Assembly (NCBI RefSeq): GCF_900142525.1
Contig: NZ_FRBD01000008.1
Span: 86,679 to 150,678 of the forward strand
Direction: 5' to 3'
Length of the DNA stretch: 64,000 bases
From: Xylanibacter ruminicola
GTDB lineage: Bacteria; Bacteroidota; Bacteroidia; Bacteroidales; Bacteroidaceae
Shown: positions 54,005 to 63,619 of the stretch, piece after piece
Layout: each line of letters opens with the position of its first letter
Position numbering within the stretch: the first letter of the stretch is position 1
Program-made: the position numbers and the translations under genes
The notes under the pieces: generated by a model
Seen by the model: the letters and a program-made list of their open reading frames with translations, nothing else
What the model was told of the DNA's origin: nothing
The model's database searches: none

Positions 54005-55852
54005 ATGGAAAAGAAAATCTTATATAAAACATGTCGCAGCTTGATGATTGCTGCAACGAGTGTCGCACTGACGGCTTGTAATGCCGACTTCCTTGATACT
54101 CAACCATCCGACCGTGTAGGAACCGACTTGGTTTGGACAACCTACAACATGGCCGATGCCGTAGTTAATGGTGCTTACGAGCGCTTCTACTGGGAGCAGC
54201 AGGGTGAGTGCCCCGACTGGCAGAACTTTGATGCCGCTACCGATGTATGCGATCTGGATGCCAACTGGGGAGGCTATGACTGGGCCCGTGGTCGTTGCAA
54301 TGCCGGCTACTGGGGATTCAATGACTGGTGGAAGCGTCTCTACGAGGAGATCTATCGCACCAGCAACGTTATCTGCAACCTCGATAAGTGTGAGGCAATG
54401 TCGGCTAGCGAGCGTGCCCGCGATATCGCAGAGTGTAAGTTCCTGCGTGCCTGGGCTTACTATCGTGCCAACGTGCTGTGGCGTGGAGTGCCCATCTACA
54501 CAGAGCCTGTAGAGTATGGCGAGGATACCAAACCACGTAACACTGCCGATGAGGTTTGGCAGCAGATATTGAAAGACTGTTCTGATGCTATTGCCGAGCC
54601 AAGTCTGCCTAACAAGTATGCTACTTCTGATAAGAACTATGGTCGCGTAACCAAGGCTTGTGCTTACTATCTGCGTGGTCAGGTTTACATGTGGCTCAAG
54701 GATTGGGACAAGGCTGCATCTGATTTCATGGCTATCACCACGATGGGCTTTGAGCTGTTCCCTGATTACAAGAATATGTTCAAGGCAGCTAATGAGCGTA
54801 ACGATGAGTACATCTTCCAGTATCAGTATACCGACGATGAGGGTATGGGTTCGCTGTTGGGCCGTACACATGGTAACCGTAATACCTACACTGCCGATGG
54901 TTTCGGCTGCTGGAACAACCTGATTCCAAACCCATACTTTGTTGATAGCTACGAGTATGCCGACGGTAAACCTTTCAATATGGACGAGGTGTTCCCAGGC
55001 TACTCATCAATGGATCCTAAGGCACGTTCGGTTTACTTCCTGCGCGATGGTCTCGATCCTAATGCTGCCAGCGATAAGCTGAAGAATGGCTACCAGCAGA
55101 TGGTGACCTATGGTGCTGATATGAGTCAGTATGATAAGGATGGTAACGAGGCACGTATCCTGAAGGTTTACCAGAATCGCGACCCACGTATGCTGATGAA
55201 CTTCATCACTCCTTACTCTACCTATAAAGGCGGTTCAACTGCCGATTGTTGGGACTACACCCTGCGTTGGCCTTACATCGGTTCCGACAATGCTGCTCCT
55301 TACGATCTGCGTACCGATACAAACGACCGCTTCTACTACCTGTGGCGCAAGTTCGTGCCAGAGGGACGTGAGACCAAGAACGGTCTGAACAGCGATATCG
55401 ATACCCCAATCTTCCGCTATGCAGGTGCACTCATCTCGCTGGCTGAGGCTCTTAACGAGCAGGGAAAGACCGACGAGGCTGTGAAGTATATCAATATGGT
55501 TCGTGCCCGTATTCCAGGTCTGGCTCTTCTTAACAGCAATGAGTACACTCGTGTGACAGGTCAGGACAACATGCGTGAACGTATCCGCAATGAGTATGGC
55601 TGGGAGCTCTGTGGCGAGGGTCAGCTCTACTGGAAGCAGCTGCGCTGGGACACTTGGCTCGATCGTAAACTGGGTACAAACCGTGCTGTAGTTAGCGATC
55701 CTGCACAGCTGAACGGTGCTAATGGTATGACCGAAATCTGGGGCACCAAGCGCTACACCAACAACTACATTGGCGAGCACGTAAAGCTGTTTGCTGTGCC
55801 TCAGGGCGAGTTGGAGCGTAATCCTAATCTTACACAAAATCCTGGTTGGTAA
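54005..55852 (+). CDS. SusD-family glycan-binding lipoprotein
   Basis: The protein has 615 residues with lipobox ALTAC (Cys25), so it is surface-anchored. The early NADFLDTQPSDRVG, the RAWAYYRANVLWRGVPIYTEP segment and the TPR-like helices are characteristic of SusD (RagB/SusD). The C-terminal RNEYGWELCGEGQLYWKQLRWDTW and FAVPQGELERNPNLTQNPGW are the family signatures. It captures the oligosaccharide and closes over SusC. The next gene starts one base after its stop. Confidence 0.96.
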   Translation: MEKKILYKTCRSLMIAATSVALTACNADFLDTQPSDRVGTDLVWTTYNMADAVVNGAYERFYWEQQGECPDWQNFDAATDVCDLDANWGGYDWARGRCNAGYWGFNDWWKRLYEEIYRTSNVICNLDKCEAMSASERARDIAECKFLRAWAYYRANVLWRGVPIYTEPVEYGEDTKPRNTADEVWQQILKDCSDAIAEPSLPNKYATSDKNYGRVTKACAYYLRGQVYMWLKDWDKAASDFMAITTMGFELFPDYKNMFKAANERNDEYIFQYQYTDDEGMGSLLGRTHGNRNTYTADGFGCWNNLIPNPYFVDSYEYADGKPFNMDEVFPGYSSMDPKARSVYFLRDGLDPNAASDKLKNGYQQMVTYGADMSQYDKDGNEARILKVYQNRDPRMLMNFITPYSTYKGGSTADCWDYTLRWPYIGSDNAAPYDLRTDTNDRFYYLWRKFVPEGRETKNGLNSDIDTPIFRYAGALISLAEALNEQGKTDEAVKYINMVRARIPGLALLNSNEYTRVTGQDNMRERIRNEYGWELCGEGQLYWKQLRWDTWLDRKLGTNRAVVSDPAQLNGANGMTEIWGTKRYTNNYIGEHVKLFAVPQGELERNPNLTQNPGW

Positions 55853-55853
55853 T

Positions 55854-56906
55854 ATGTTAGTAAATAAAACGAAATACATGTTTTATATAGTTAGTATAAT
55901 TGTTGGCTTAATGCCTGTTATGAGTTGCTCACCGTCATCCGACGGTGGGCAGTCTCATGAGATTCCTCCTACACCACCTGTAGTACAGAAATATCGCAAC
56001 CCGATTATTTCTACATCCTTGCCCGATCCCTCTATCGTCAAGACGGCCGATGGCGTGTTCTATCTCTTTGCTACTGAGGATATCCGCAACCTGCCCATCT
56101 ACCGTTCTACCGATTTGATTAAGTGGCAGTACGTGGGTACAGCTTTCAATGATGAGAGTCGTCCTCGCTGGAACCCTCAAGGTGGTATTTGGGCTCCTGA
56201 TATTAATTATGTAGATGGTAAGTATATGCTCTATTACTCCAAGTCAACGTGGGGTGGGGAGTGGACTTGTGGTCTGGGCGTAGCCTCGGCCGATAAGCCA
56301 CAGGGCCCATATACCGATCATGGTGCATTGTTTATCAGTCAGGAGATAGGTGTGCAGAACAGCATCGATCCTTTCTTCATCGAGGATGGCGGTAAGAAGT
56401 ACGTGTTCTGGGGGTCGTTCCATGGTATCTATGGTATAGAACTCAGTTCTGACGGACTGACTATCAAACCAGGCTCAAAGCCTGTTCAGATAGCCGGTAA
56501 CCAGATGGAGGCTACCTACATCCATCGTCGCGATGGTTACTACTATCTGTTTGGTTCAAATGGTTCGTGCTGCGAGGGTAATAATAGTACCTATCAGGTT
56601 ATATATGGTCGCTCTCAGAATCTGTTTGGTCCTTATGTAACCAAAGATGGTAAGCGTATGCTCGATGGCGCCTTCGATGTTCTGCTGCATGGCGGAAGCA
56701 ATGTGGCAGGTCCTGGACATAATGCCGAGTTCATCACAGATGATAAAGGTCAGGACTGGATGATTTATCACGGCTACATGCGTAGCGATCCCGATGCAGG
56801 TCGTCAGGTTATGATGGATCGTGTGGAGTGGTACGACGGCTGGCCACTGGTTTCCGGAACTCAGTCTTCGGTAGAAAGTAACCGCCCGTATTTTAATGCG
56901 AAATAA
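55854..56906 (+). CDS. Family 43 glycoside hydrolase (arabinanase-like), lipoprotein
   Basis: The protein has 350 residues from ATG 55854, one base after susD; this start gives a lipoprotein signal ending VMSC (Cys25). Catalytic residues: Asp58 in LPDPSIV, Asp172 in NSIDPFF, Glu219 in QMEATYI. Segments IWAPDINYVDGKYMLYYSKSTWG and GSNGSCCEGNNSTYQVIYGRS resemble endo-1,5-alpha-arabinanases of GH43. This makes arabinan or another arabinose-bearing polymer the best guess for the locus substrate. Confidence 0.87.
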   Translation: MLVNKTKYMFYIVSIIVGLMPVMSCSPSSDGGQSHEIPPTPPVVQKYRNPIISTSLPDPSIVKTADGVFYLFATEDIRNLPIYRSTDLIKWQYVGTAFNDESRPRWNPQGGIWAPDINYVDGKYMLYYSKSTWGGEWTCGLGVASADKPQGPYTDHGALFISQEIGVQNSIDPFFIEDGGKKYVFWGSFHGIYGIELSSDGLTIKPGSKPVQIAGNQMEATYIHRRDGYYYLFGSNGSCCEGNNSTYQVIYGRSQNLFGPYVTKDGKRMLDGAFDVLLHGGSNVAGPGHNAEFITDDKGQDWMIYHGYMRSDPDAGRQVMMDRVEWYDGWPLVSGTQSSVESNRPYFNAK

Positions 56907-56935
56907 TTCATATAGATATTAGTTGATAATAGTTG

Positions 56936-56975
56936 GGCCCACCGCTTCTTTTGGAGAAGTTGGTGGGCCTTTTTT
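56936..56975 (+). terminator. Terminator of the polysaccharide locus
   Basis: GGCCCACC (56936-56943) pairs with GGTGGGCC (56962-56969), with an inner CTTCT/AGAAG stem, followed by seven T. Confidence 0.9.
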
Positions 56976-56988
56976 GTATTCCAGATTG

Positions 56989-59505
56989 TTATTTTTTAAG
57001 TAACTGCTGGGCGGCTAGCACTAGGAACATGTAGTGCGATGAACCACCGCCCAGTACGTATTCTGTTTGCTGCCACAGGAATGGGAACTCCAACAGCTCG
57101 GGGAAGTCGGGGCGGATAAGTGCCGTTCCCGATACCACACCGCCGGGGATGTACGACCAGTCGGCGCGGTTCAGTCCGTAGGCCACGGTAGCCGATTTGG
57201 CTCCAACGCCCGATGCAAACGAGGCGCTGTTGCTGCCTGGGTGGCATCCCAGAATAAAGTTCAGTGCATCGTAAACGGTTGATGCAGGGAAGATGTCGGG
57301 GTAGGCCGATGCCAGGAAGTAGTACTCAAATCCGAATCGCTGAATGTCCCATCCTGCACCCCAGATGTTTGGGCGGTAGGGCACGCCGTAAGGTGTGGCT
57401 TCCGATTGCTTGTCGAGACTCTCCTTGTAGCCTGCCAGCGCGGTGCGGAAGTCGGCTACAAACTTACGTATCTTCTTGTCCTTGCTCTTGGCTATCTTCT
57501 GTACCAGTCGGGCTGAGTACCAGCCTGTGCGGCCAATGCCTCGCAGGATAAACTCCTGATGGCCCAGCACAAAGTCCAGATACTGCTTCTCGCCTGTGGT
57601 TAGGTACAGCTCTACTGCAGCCTGCAGTTTCACGGCCTCCATCCAGCCTGTTACATTGGTCTGGCTGTACACGTCGATAGCTATGTCAAGACATTCCTTA
57701 CTCAGCTCGTCGTTGAATCCCTTCAGCACTCTCGATGCACCAGCTAGCTGTGCTACTGTTGATAAGGCGCGCATGGGATTGTCTTCGGTGAATATCCAAC
57801 GGTCATCCTCGTTGCCGCTGATGCCGTCGGTCATGGCAGCAGCATCGCCTAGCATGGCATACTGGCGCACTGTGTTGCAGATGATGCCGCGATAGAGTCG
57901 GCCCAGCGCCTGATAGGTTCTTACCACTGTCAGGGCGCCGTTCTCCACCTGCTGCAGCAGGTCGTTGCGTCCGTCGGGTTCGTGTATCTCTACGCGGTGC
58001 TTGTTCTGGTCGATGGCGGTTACGTCAATCTCCGGGTGGAAAGCCTCATAGGCCAGGGCTAGGATGTAAGCCTCGCCAGCTTGTGATTCTATGCGCAGGT
58101 CGAAATCGCCGGCATCGTGCCATCCGCCTACGTTTACGCCAGGCACGGGCTGCAGAGCCTGGAACTTAGACAAACCGGGCTTCTGGTCGTATCCGTCTAT
58201 GTGGTTGCCCACGGGTGCCATCAGTGCGTCGTCCATGTGGCAGGCATCGTGCCAGATGCGGTATTTCTCCGATACCCTCATGTGGCACATTTGTACAGGC
58301 AGGAAGTATTCTATGACAGGCTGCCACACGCCGCGGTCGTACACATCGTTGGCAATGCGGAATACCGACGACTTGCTGTCGCCGTAGCACACCTGATAGA
58401 GTCCGGGCTCAGTCACGTCGGTAAAGTCGGCAGTAAGATACTCGTAGCGCAGGAATTTTCCCCATCGGTTTGGTGTGATGGTTTTTACCACGCGCTCGCC
58501 GTTGGCGTCAATCAGCAGTAGTTTGGCCTCTTTCACCGTCTGTTCTCTGGCGTCGGTCTCAATGATGGCGCGCTTGGGCTGTGCGGGGTGGTAGCCTATC
58601 TGCGATGTCTGTACTACGGCAGGGTAGCGCCAGTTGGCCACAACCGTTGGGGTGATAAGCCAGCGCACGGCACCCTTGGTGGCGTCTTTGGCTATTTCGC
58701 TGCGCAGCACAAACCATCCGTTGTTGTGGTTCATGCGTCCGTCGTACAGCTTCAGATCGCCGGTCAGCGATTCCACTGTCAGACGGCTCAATGCGTCGTC
58801 GGGGCGCGATGTGAACTTGCGACCCACAGCGTAAGGCTCGGCTATGATGTCGTCGGCTATCATGGGGCTGTAGCCTTTGCCGTTAAGCTGCTTCATGTTG
58901 GCCAGCGGTGCTTTTGCCGGGTGATAGTTGCCATTGTGGTTCTGATTGGGCTCGGTCTTCATCAGCGGTGTGTTGGGCTGCTGCGGATAGATCCCCGTCT
59001 TGTTGTCCATCATCCAGGGCTTGCCAAACAGCTCGCCGGGGAAGAACTCCAGATTGAATCCCACCTTGCCCAGCAGATAGTCGGGCACGGGGCGGTCAAG
59101 GTCCACAGTAACAAGTATGCCGCTACCTTGAGTCTCTACACGTACCTTGTAGGTAACCTGATACTCGGGATACACCATGGGGTTGAATCCTGTCAGATGG
59201 CGCGATGAGTCGGGGTAGCACAGTGTGGTAACGATGCTGCCGTCTTTCACCTCGCGACTCAGTTGCTTGGGCACAGGCTGCCACTGTCCGGGTGTGGCCT
59301 CCATGCGTATGTCGCCATTGGTAGCCACGCGGTGCCCGTTCATCAGCACGCTCACGCCTCCTTGGTGCCCTTCGGGATAGAAGTCGCTGAATGCCATCAC
59401 GTCTACACCACCCGATGTGAAGTACCCGTCACTGTTCAGTTTAAACTGTTGGGCATACGTAGTGCCCGCCATTAGCAATACTGCTAATAAAGTTCTTGTT
59501 CTCAT
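56989..59505 (-). CDS. Family 9 glycoside hydrolase with long N-terminal extension
   Basis: The protein has 838 residues and a signal peptide (MRTRTLLAVLLMAGTTYA). Residues about 20-290 form a beta-rich region I cannot assign. An Ig-like CelD_N domain follows (about 295-385, YPAVVQTSQIGYHPAQPKRA), then the GH9 (alpha/alpha)6 catalytic domain. GWHDAGDFD (462-469) contains the catalytic Asp pair. The C-terminal WQQTEYVLGGGSSHYM supplies a candidate acid, Glu815. GH9 enzymes cut beta-1,4-glucans and some other beta-glucans. No own promoter is clear in the 44-bp upstream gap, so it may be read with the gene at 59550-62540. Confidence 0.88.
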   Translation of the reverse strand: MRTRTLLAVLLMAGTTYAQQFKLNSDGYFTSGGVDVMAFSDFYPEGHQGGVSVLMNGHRVATNGDIRMEATPGQWQPVPKQLSREVKDGSIVTTLCYPDSSRHLTGFNPMVYPEYQVTYKVRVETQGSGILVTVDLDRPVPDYLLGKVGFNLEFFPGELFGKPWMMDNKTGIYPQQPNTPLMKTEPNQNHNGNYHPAKAPLANMKQLNGKGYSPMIADDIIAEPYAVGRKFTSRPDDALSRLTVESLTGDLKLYDGRMNHNNGWFVLRSEIAKDATKGAVRWLITPTVVANWRYPAVVQTSQIGYHPAQPKRAIIETDAREQTVKEAKLLLIDANGERVVKTITPNRWGKFLRYEYLTADFTDVTEPGLYQVCYGDSKSSVFRIANDVYDRGVWQPVIEYFLPVQMCHMRVSEKYRIWHDACHMDDALMAPVGNHIDGYDQKPGLSKFQALQPVPGVNVGGWHDAGDFDLRIESQAGEAYILALAYEAFHPEIDVTAIDQNKHRVEIHEPDGRNDLLQQVENGALTVVRTYQALGRLYRGIICNTVRQYAMLGDAAAMTDGISGNEDDRWIFTEDNPMRALSTVAQLAGASRVLKGFNDELSKECLDIAIDVYSQTNVTGWMEAVKLQAAVELYLTTGEKQYLDFVLGHQEFILRGIGRTGWYSARLVQKIAKSKDKKIRKFVADFRTALAGYKESLDKQSEATPYGVPYRPNIWGAGWDIQRFGFEYYFLASAYPDIFPASTVYDALNFILGCHPGSNSASFASGVGAKSATVAYGLNRADWSYIPGGVVSGTALIRPDFPELLEFPFLWQQTEYVLGGGSSHYMFLVLAAQQLLKK

Positions 59506-59549
59506 GTTGTTGTAGTTTATGTTATTGATAAATTTGATGTTTTTTCTGT

Positions 59550-62540
59550 TTACAGCAGCACTACTCCTGATTGTTTCTTGCCGTCCATCATGATTTTCAG
59601 CGGTTTGTCGAATCGCACGTGGCGCACGTACTGTGTTTCCTCTACAGCTGGCATCTGGTCGAGCACCTCTTTCTGGAACACGCCGTCGCCGGTAAAGGTG
59701 TTGATGGTGAAGTAGCCCACACCGAACGATGTGAGGTTCTGGAAGAAGTGTGTGCCCTGCGATGGGTCAACACGATAGTTCTTCAGTCCCACCTCAACGA
59801 TGACGCGGGCTGCCGAGATATGCGGCCATTTCACGGGGATGCCCAGCCAGTAGTCGCTCGAGCCCCAGCGTCCAGGACCTATCAGCACGTAGTTCTTGTC
59901 TTCCTGCAGGAACTTGCGGTTTATCTCTTCTATCTCGTTGGCGATGGTGGGGTTGTTTACGGCAGTAAAGTCGTCGTCGGTCTTCACGTAGACCACGTCT
60001 ACCACATCTTCTGATATGCCGTGTCCCAGCGAGTTGTTTGAGCGAAGCAGACAATCGCTGTCGGGTATCTGCTGCAGGTCCTCGTCGAGCACCTGCTTGG
60101 CATCCACTATCGGACGTATCTGCAGCAGGTAGAACTCACCCGTGCGGTCGTCGTTAAGATTGCAGGCAAACTCAATCTCCACAGGGCGCTTCATCTCTTC
60201 GGCACCCAGCTTCTGCGACATCTGTAGCAGCTCGGGCAGGGGGAACACGTCGTGCTGCAGCACCCCGCAGAACGATATCACCTTGCGGCCGCCCTCGTAG
60301 ATGCCGTCGCGGATGATGTTGTCTGTGGGGTCGTAGGTCGATGCCAGATAGGTGAGTGCACCGTCTTCGGCGGCCTGCTTTACGCGTACCTTTTTTATGT
60401 TGAATCCGTCGTCCACCTTGAAGTCGTCGCCTACGTGGGCCATGTCGAGCGCATAGAATCGGGTCTGCGTCTCGCTCAGGGCTGTCTCCATCTCCGATGT
60501 CTGCAGCACCTGCTTGGGGTGGTAGGGCGATACGCGCAGTGTCTGTCCACCGTCAACGATGTATTTGCCCAGACCTACTGCCAGCGAGGCTATTCCCTCT
60601 TCGGCAGTCTCGTCGCCGATGGGGTAGTAGTTCAGCGAGCGCAGCACACCGCTGAAGTTGGGGTAGTACAGGTCGCCATACTGCTTACCCACTACCTCCT
60701 GCAGTATCACCGCCATCTTCTCCTGGTCAATCACGTTCTGTGTGGCCAGCATGTAGGCTTTCGAATCCTTGTAGTAAACCGATGCGTACACACCCTTGAT
60801 GGCGCAGGCCAGCATGCGCAGCATTTCGTACTTATCGCTTAGATAAGGTATCATATATGTAGAATAGATACCTGCAAAGGGCTGGTAGTGGCTGTCTTCC
60901 AGCAGCGAGCTTGATCGCACGGCAATAGGACTCTTCACCGCCTCGAAGAAAGTAAAGAAGTCGGCTATCAGCGAGTCGGGCAGCTGGGCCCTCATAAAGT
61001 GCTGCAGTATCTCGTCGTCGCTGGCATCGCTCAGGGCTATGCTCCACAGGTTGTTCTTCTCCATAAACTCGTCGAAGAAGTCGGTACACAGCACCACCGT
61101 CTTGGGTATCGACACTTGTGCCTGCTCAAACTGGTTCAGTTCGGGGTGGCGCTTGATGACCTGATCCAGGAATGCCAGACCACGACCTTTGCCTCCCAGC
61201 GAACCTTCGCCGATACGGGCAAAGTGGGCGTAGCGGTCAAACTTCAGTCGGTCGAACACGGCTACCACACCGATGTTCTTCATGCGGCGGTACTGTACGA
61301 TGGCGTCGAAGATAATCTGTCGGTGGGCATCCACATCCTGCAGCTTGTGCCAGGTAACGTGTTTCAGGAATGCCGAAACAGGGAAGATGGCGCGGGCGCA
61401 GAGCCAGCGGCTCATGTGGTTGCGGCTTACGTGGTATAGCATCGATTCGCGGGGAATCTTGAAGATGTTGTCTTGCAGTTCTTTCAGCGATGTAACGCGG
61501 GCCACCTCTTCCTTGGTCTTCGGGTCGCGGAAGATGAAGTCGCCAAAGCCCATGTGCTCCTCCAGCAGGTGGTGCAGGTCTACGTTCATCTTGGTCGAGT
61601 TCTTGTCTACAAAGTGGAATCCCTCGGCCTCGGCCTTCGCCTTGTTGGCTATCTCCGACGAATCCAGAATCAGGGGTATGTACTCGTCGCGTCGGCGAAT
61701 CTCCTTCAGCAGCTTCAGTCCTGCCTCGGGGTCGCCCTCTTCCACGTGGCTCAACCGGCCCTCGTGCGTCTTCATCGGGAATCGGGTATCACTGATCACA
61801 CCCAGTGTGTTCTCGTGATACTTCTCAAACAGCTCCATGGCCTCCTCGTAGGTGGTGGCCAGCACTACCTTGGGGCGGCCTCGCTTGCGCTGGGCTGCAG
61901 CGTGCGGGTTCAGTGCCTCGGTACTGAATCGCTTACTCTGAGCCAGTATATAATTATATAGGTTAGGCAGCACGCTCGAGTAGAAGCGTATGTTATCCTC
62001 TACCAGCAGTATCATCTGCACGCCGGCCTCCTTGATGTCGTGCTCAATGTTCATCTTGTCCTCAATCAGCTTGATGATGCTCATGATGAGGTTGGTGTTG
62101 CCCAGCCAGCAGAACACGTAGTCGAACACCGACATGTCCTCGTCTTGAATACGCTTGGTGATACCATGCGAGAACGGGGTGAGCACCACGCAGGGTATGT
62201 TGGGGTGTTCGGCCTTGATTTCGCGGGCCACGGTAAAGGCGTCGTTATCGGCATTACCTGGCATACATATCACCAGGTCGATGTCGGTGGTATGCAGTAC
62301 TTTGTTTGCCTCTTCGGTAGTCGATACCTGTGTAAACGTGGGTGGGTAGCGCATACCCAGCTCCATATATTCGTCGAAGATTTTCTCGTCTACACGGCCA
62401 TCGTCCTCCAGCATGAATGCATCGTAGGGATTGGCCACTATCAGCACGTTGAAGATGCGGCGTGTCATCAGATTAACAAACGACACGTCCTTCAGGTAGA
62501 ATTTGTTCCACTCTTGTGGTATCTTGGTTACTGCTTCCAT
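59550..62540 (-). CDS. PEP/pyruvate-binding (PPDK N-terminal-type) protein with receiver-like domains
   Basis: The protein has 996 residues from ATG 62540, chosen because a full-consensus promoter ends 10 bp upstream. Two receiver-like folds come first: about 28-130 (IFNVLIVANPYDAFML, DIDLVICMPGNADNDAFTVA) and about 170-330 (VQMILLVEDNIRFYSSVLP, TLGVISDTRFP). In the middle lies an ATP-grasp PEP/pyruvate-binding domain as in PEP synthase and pyruvate phosphate dikinase: GEGSLGGKGRGLAFLD (about 466-481), VRSSSLLEDSHYQPFAG. The swivelling phospho-His motif (TSHAA-like) and the TIM barrel are missing. The C-terminus (NYVLIGPGRWGSSDYWLGIP) is conserved-looking but unassigned. It may be a phosphotransferase of unknown target. 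Confidence 0.8.
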   Translation of the reverse strand: MEAVTKIPQEWNKFYLKDVSFVNLMTRRIFNVLIVANPYDAFMLEDDGRVDEKIFDEYMELGMRYPPTFTQVSTTEEANKVLHTTDIDLVICMPGNADNDAFTVAREIKAEHPNIPCVVLTPFSHGITKRIQDEDMSVFDYVFCWLGNTNLIMSIIKLIEDKMNIEHDIKEAGVQMILLVEDNIRFYSSVLPNLYNYILAQSKRFSTEALNPHAAAQRKRGRPKVVLATTYEEAMELFEKYHENTLGVISDTRFPMKTHEGRLSHVEEGDPEAGLKLLKEIRRRDEYIPLILDSSEIANKAKAEAEGFHFVDKNSTKMNVDLHHLLEEHMGFGDFIFRDPKTKEEVARVTSLKELQDNIFKIPRESMLYHVSRNHMSRWLCARAIFPVSAFLKHVTWHKLQDVDAHRQIIFDAIVQYRRMKNIGVVAVFDRLKFDRYAHFARIGEGSLGGKGRGLAFLDQVIKRHPELNQFEQAQVSIPKTVVLCTDFFDEFMEKNNLWSIALSDASDDEILQHFMRAQLPDSLIADFFTFFEAVKSPIAVRSSSLLEDSHYQPFAGIYSTYMIPYLSDKYEMLRMLACAIKGVYASVYYKDSKAYMLATQNVIDQEKMAVILQEVVGKQYGDLYYPNFSGVLRSLNYYPIGDETAEEGIASLAVGLGKYIVDGGQTLRVSPYHPKQVLQTSEMETALSETQTRFYALDMAHVGDDFKVDDGFNIKKVRVKQAAEDGALTYLASTYDPTDNIIRDGIYEGGRKVISFCGVLQHDVFPLPELLQMSQKLGAEEMKRPVEIEFACNLNDDRTGEFYLLQIRPIVDAKQVLDEDLQQIPDSDCLLRSNNSLGHGISEDVVDVVYVKTDDDFTAVNNPTIANEIEEINRKFLQEDKNYVLIGPGRWGSSDYWLGIPVKWPHISAARVIVEVGLKNYRVDPSQGTHFFQNLTSFGVGYFTINTFTGDGVFQKEVLDQMPAVEETQYVRHVRFDKPLKIMMDGKKQSGVVLL

Positions 62541-62549
62541 ATTCGTGGG

Positions 62550-62580
62550 CAAAGTTACGAATAAACGAGCGAAAAACCAA
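62550..62580 (-). promoter_or_regulatory. Promoter of the PEP-binding-domain gene
   Basis: On the minus strand TTG (62580-62578), 20 bp, TAACTTTG (62557-62550). The predicted start is within five bases of ATG 62540, so the mRNA is nearly leaderless. Confidence 0.75.
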
Positions 62581-62621
62581 ATTTTATTTACCAAAAGCGA
62601 TACGCTTTCAAGGAAATTTTG

Positions 62622-62629
62622 TATTTTTG
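62622..62629 (+). promoter_or_regulatory. -7 element of the SPFH gene
   Basis: TATTTTTG at 62622-62629 matches the -7 box, 28 bp before the ATG. The -33 region is weak. It is divergent to the promoter at 62550-62580. Confidence 0.6.
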
Positions 62630-62657
62630 CACCCGATATCAATCATAATTTCACAAA

Positions 62658-63551
62658 ATGAAAAAGAATATGAATACAACAGCAGTTAAGCCTTATTATC
62701 GCGCCCTGGCGTATGCCGGTGGTGCTATCGCATTGATTTTCATCCTGTTTGCCACCTGTTGCACCGTGGTCGACTCGGGTGAGGTAGGTATCCGTTTCCA
62801 CAAGTGGTCGCTCAACGAGCAGGACTACGGTGGCGTAGAGGGAACCTGTAAGGGTTGGGTGTTCTACAACCCCATCACCACCAATGTGTTTACCTATCCC
62901 ACCTTCACCCAGCGTAAGCAGTACGAGACGTTCTCGGTGAATGCCAAGGATGCTTCGCTCTTCGAGATGGACCCGACGATTGCCTATCGTATCAACCCCG
63001 ACAAGGCCTGCGACATCTTTACCAAGTATCGTGTAGGTGTGAAAGACCTGGAGGAGGGCTACATCCGCACCTGTATCTACGAGGCCTATCGTACCTGTGC
63101 CAACCAGTACACCTCGGATTCGCTGATGTCGAACCGTGCCAACTTTGAGCGCGATGTGCGTGCCCGATTAGAGAAGTCGCTCATGAGCGAGGGCTTCCTG
63201 GTAGAGGAGTTTACCTCGAAGATCACCCCGCCATCGTCGCTGCTCTCTATGATCGATGCCAAGAACACCGCCATACAGAGTGCCCTGAAGGCCGAGAACG
63301 AGGTAAAGGAGGCTGAGGCCAACGCTAAGATTGCCGTAGCCAAGGCCGAGGGTAATGCCCGTGCCATGAAGATTAAGGCCGATGCCGAGGCATATTACAA
63401 CCGTACCATCGCCGCCAGCCTCTCGCCCATGATTGTGCAGGAGGATATGATCGAGAAGTGGGACGGCAAGATGCCTCAGATCATGACTGGTGGAGGCGGC
63501 ATGATGATGGACATCTCGAAAGTCATCAGCAACAGTGGTGCTAAGAAATAA
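62658..63551 (+). CDS. SPFH/prohibitin-family membrane protein
   Basis: The protein has 297 residues. One N-terminal membrane helix (about 15-37, ALAYAGGAIALIFILFATC) is followed by the SPFH domain (about 38-205, VDSGEVGIRFHKW, YRINPDKACDIFTKYRVG) and an Ala/Lys/Glu-rich coiled coil (about 205-250, ALKAENEVKEAEANAKIAVA). The Gly/Met-rich C-terminal tail (MTGGGGMMMDIS) resembles other bacterial prohibitin homologs. Such proteins form large ring or cage oligomers that regulate membrane proteases such as FtsH and organise membrane domains. The membership is clear; the specific role is inferred. Confidence 0.88.
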   Translation: MKKNMNTTAVKPYYRALAYAGGAIALIFILFATCCTVVDSGEVGIRFHKWSLNEQDYGGVEGTCKGWVFYNPITTNVFTYPTFTQRKQYETFSVNAKDASLFEMDPTIAYRINPDKACDIFTKYRVGVKDLEEGYIRTCIYEAYRTCANQYTSDSLMSNRANFERDVRARLEKSLMSEGFLVEEFTSKITPPSSLLSMIDAKNTAIQSALKAENEVKEAEANAKIAVAKAEGNARAMKIKADAEAYYNRTIAASLSPMIVQEDMIEKWDGKMPQIMTGGGGMMMDISKVISNSGAKK

Positions 63552-63589
63552 TCCCCTCCATCACCAAGAAGTAAGAAACAACAAAAAGA

Positions 63590-63619
63590 CGCTGCTCATG
63601 ATGAGTAGCGCCTTTTTTT
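63590..63619. terminator. Bidirectional terminator after the SPFH gene
   Basis: CGCTGCTCA (63590-63598) pairs with TGAGTAGCG (63602-63610), with one G-T pair and a TGA loop, followed by eight T (63613-63620). On the minus strand it is followed by CTTTTTG, so it can end transcripts from both sides. Confidence 0.87.
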
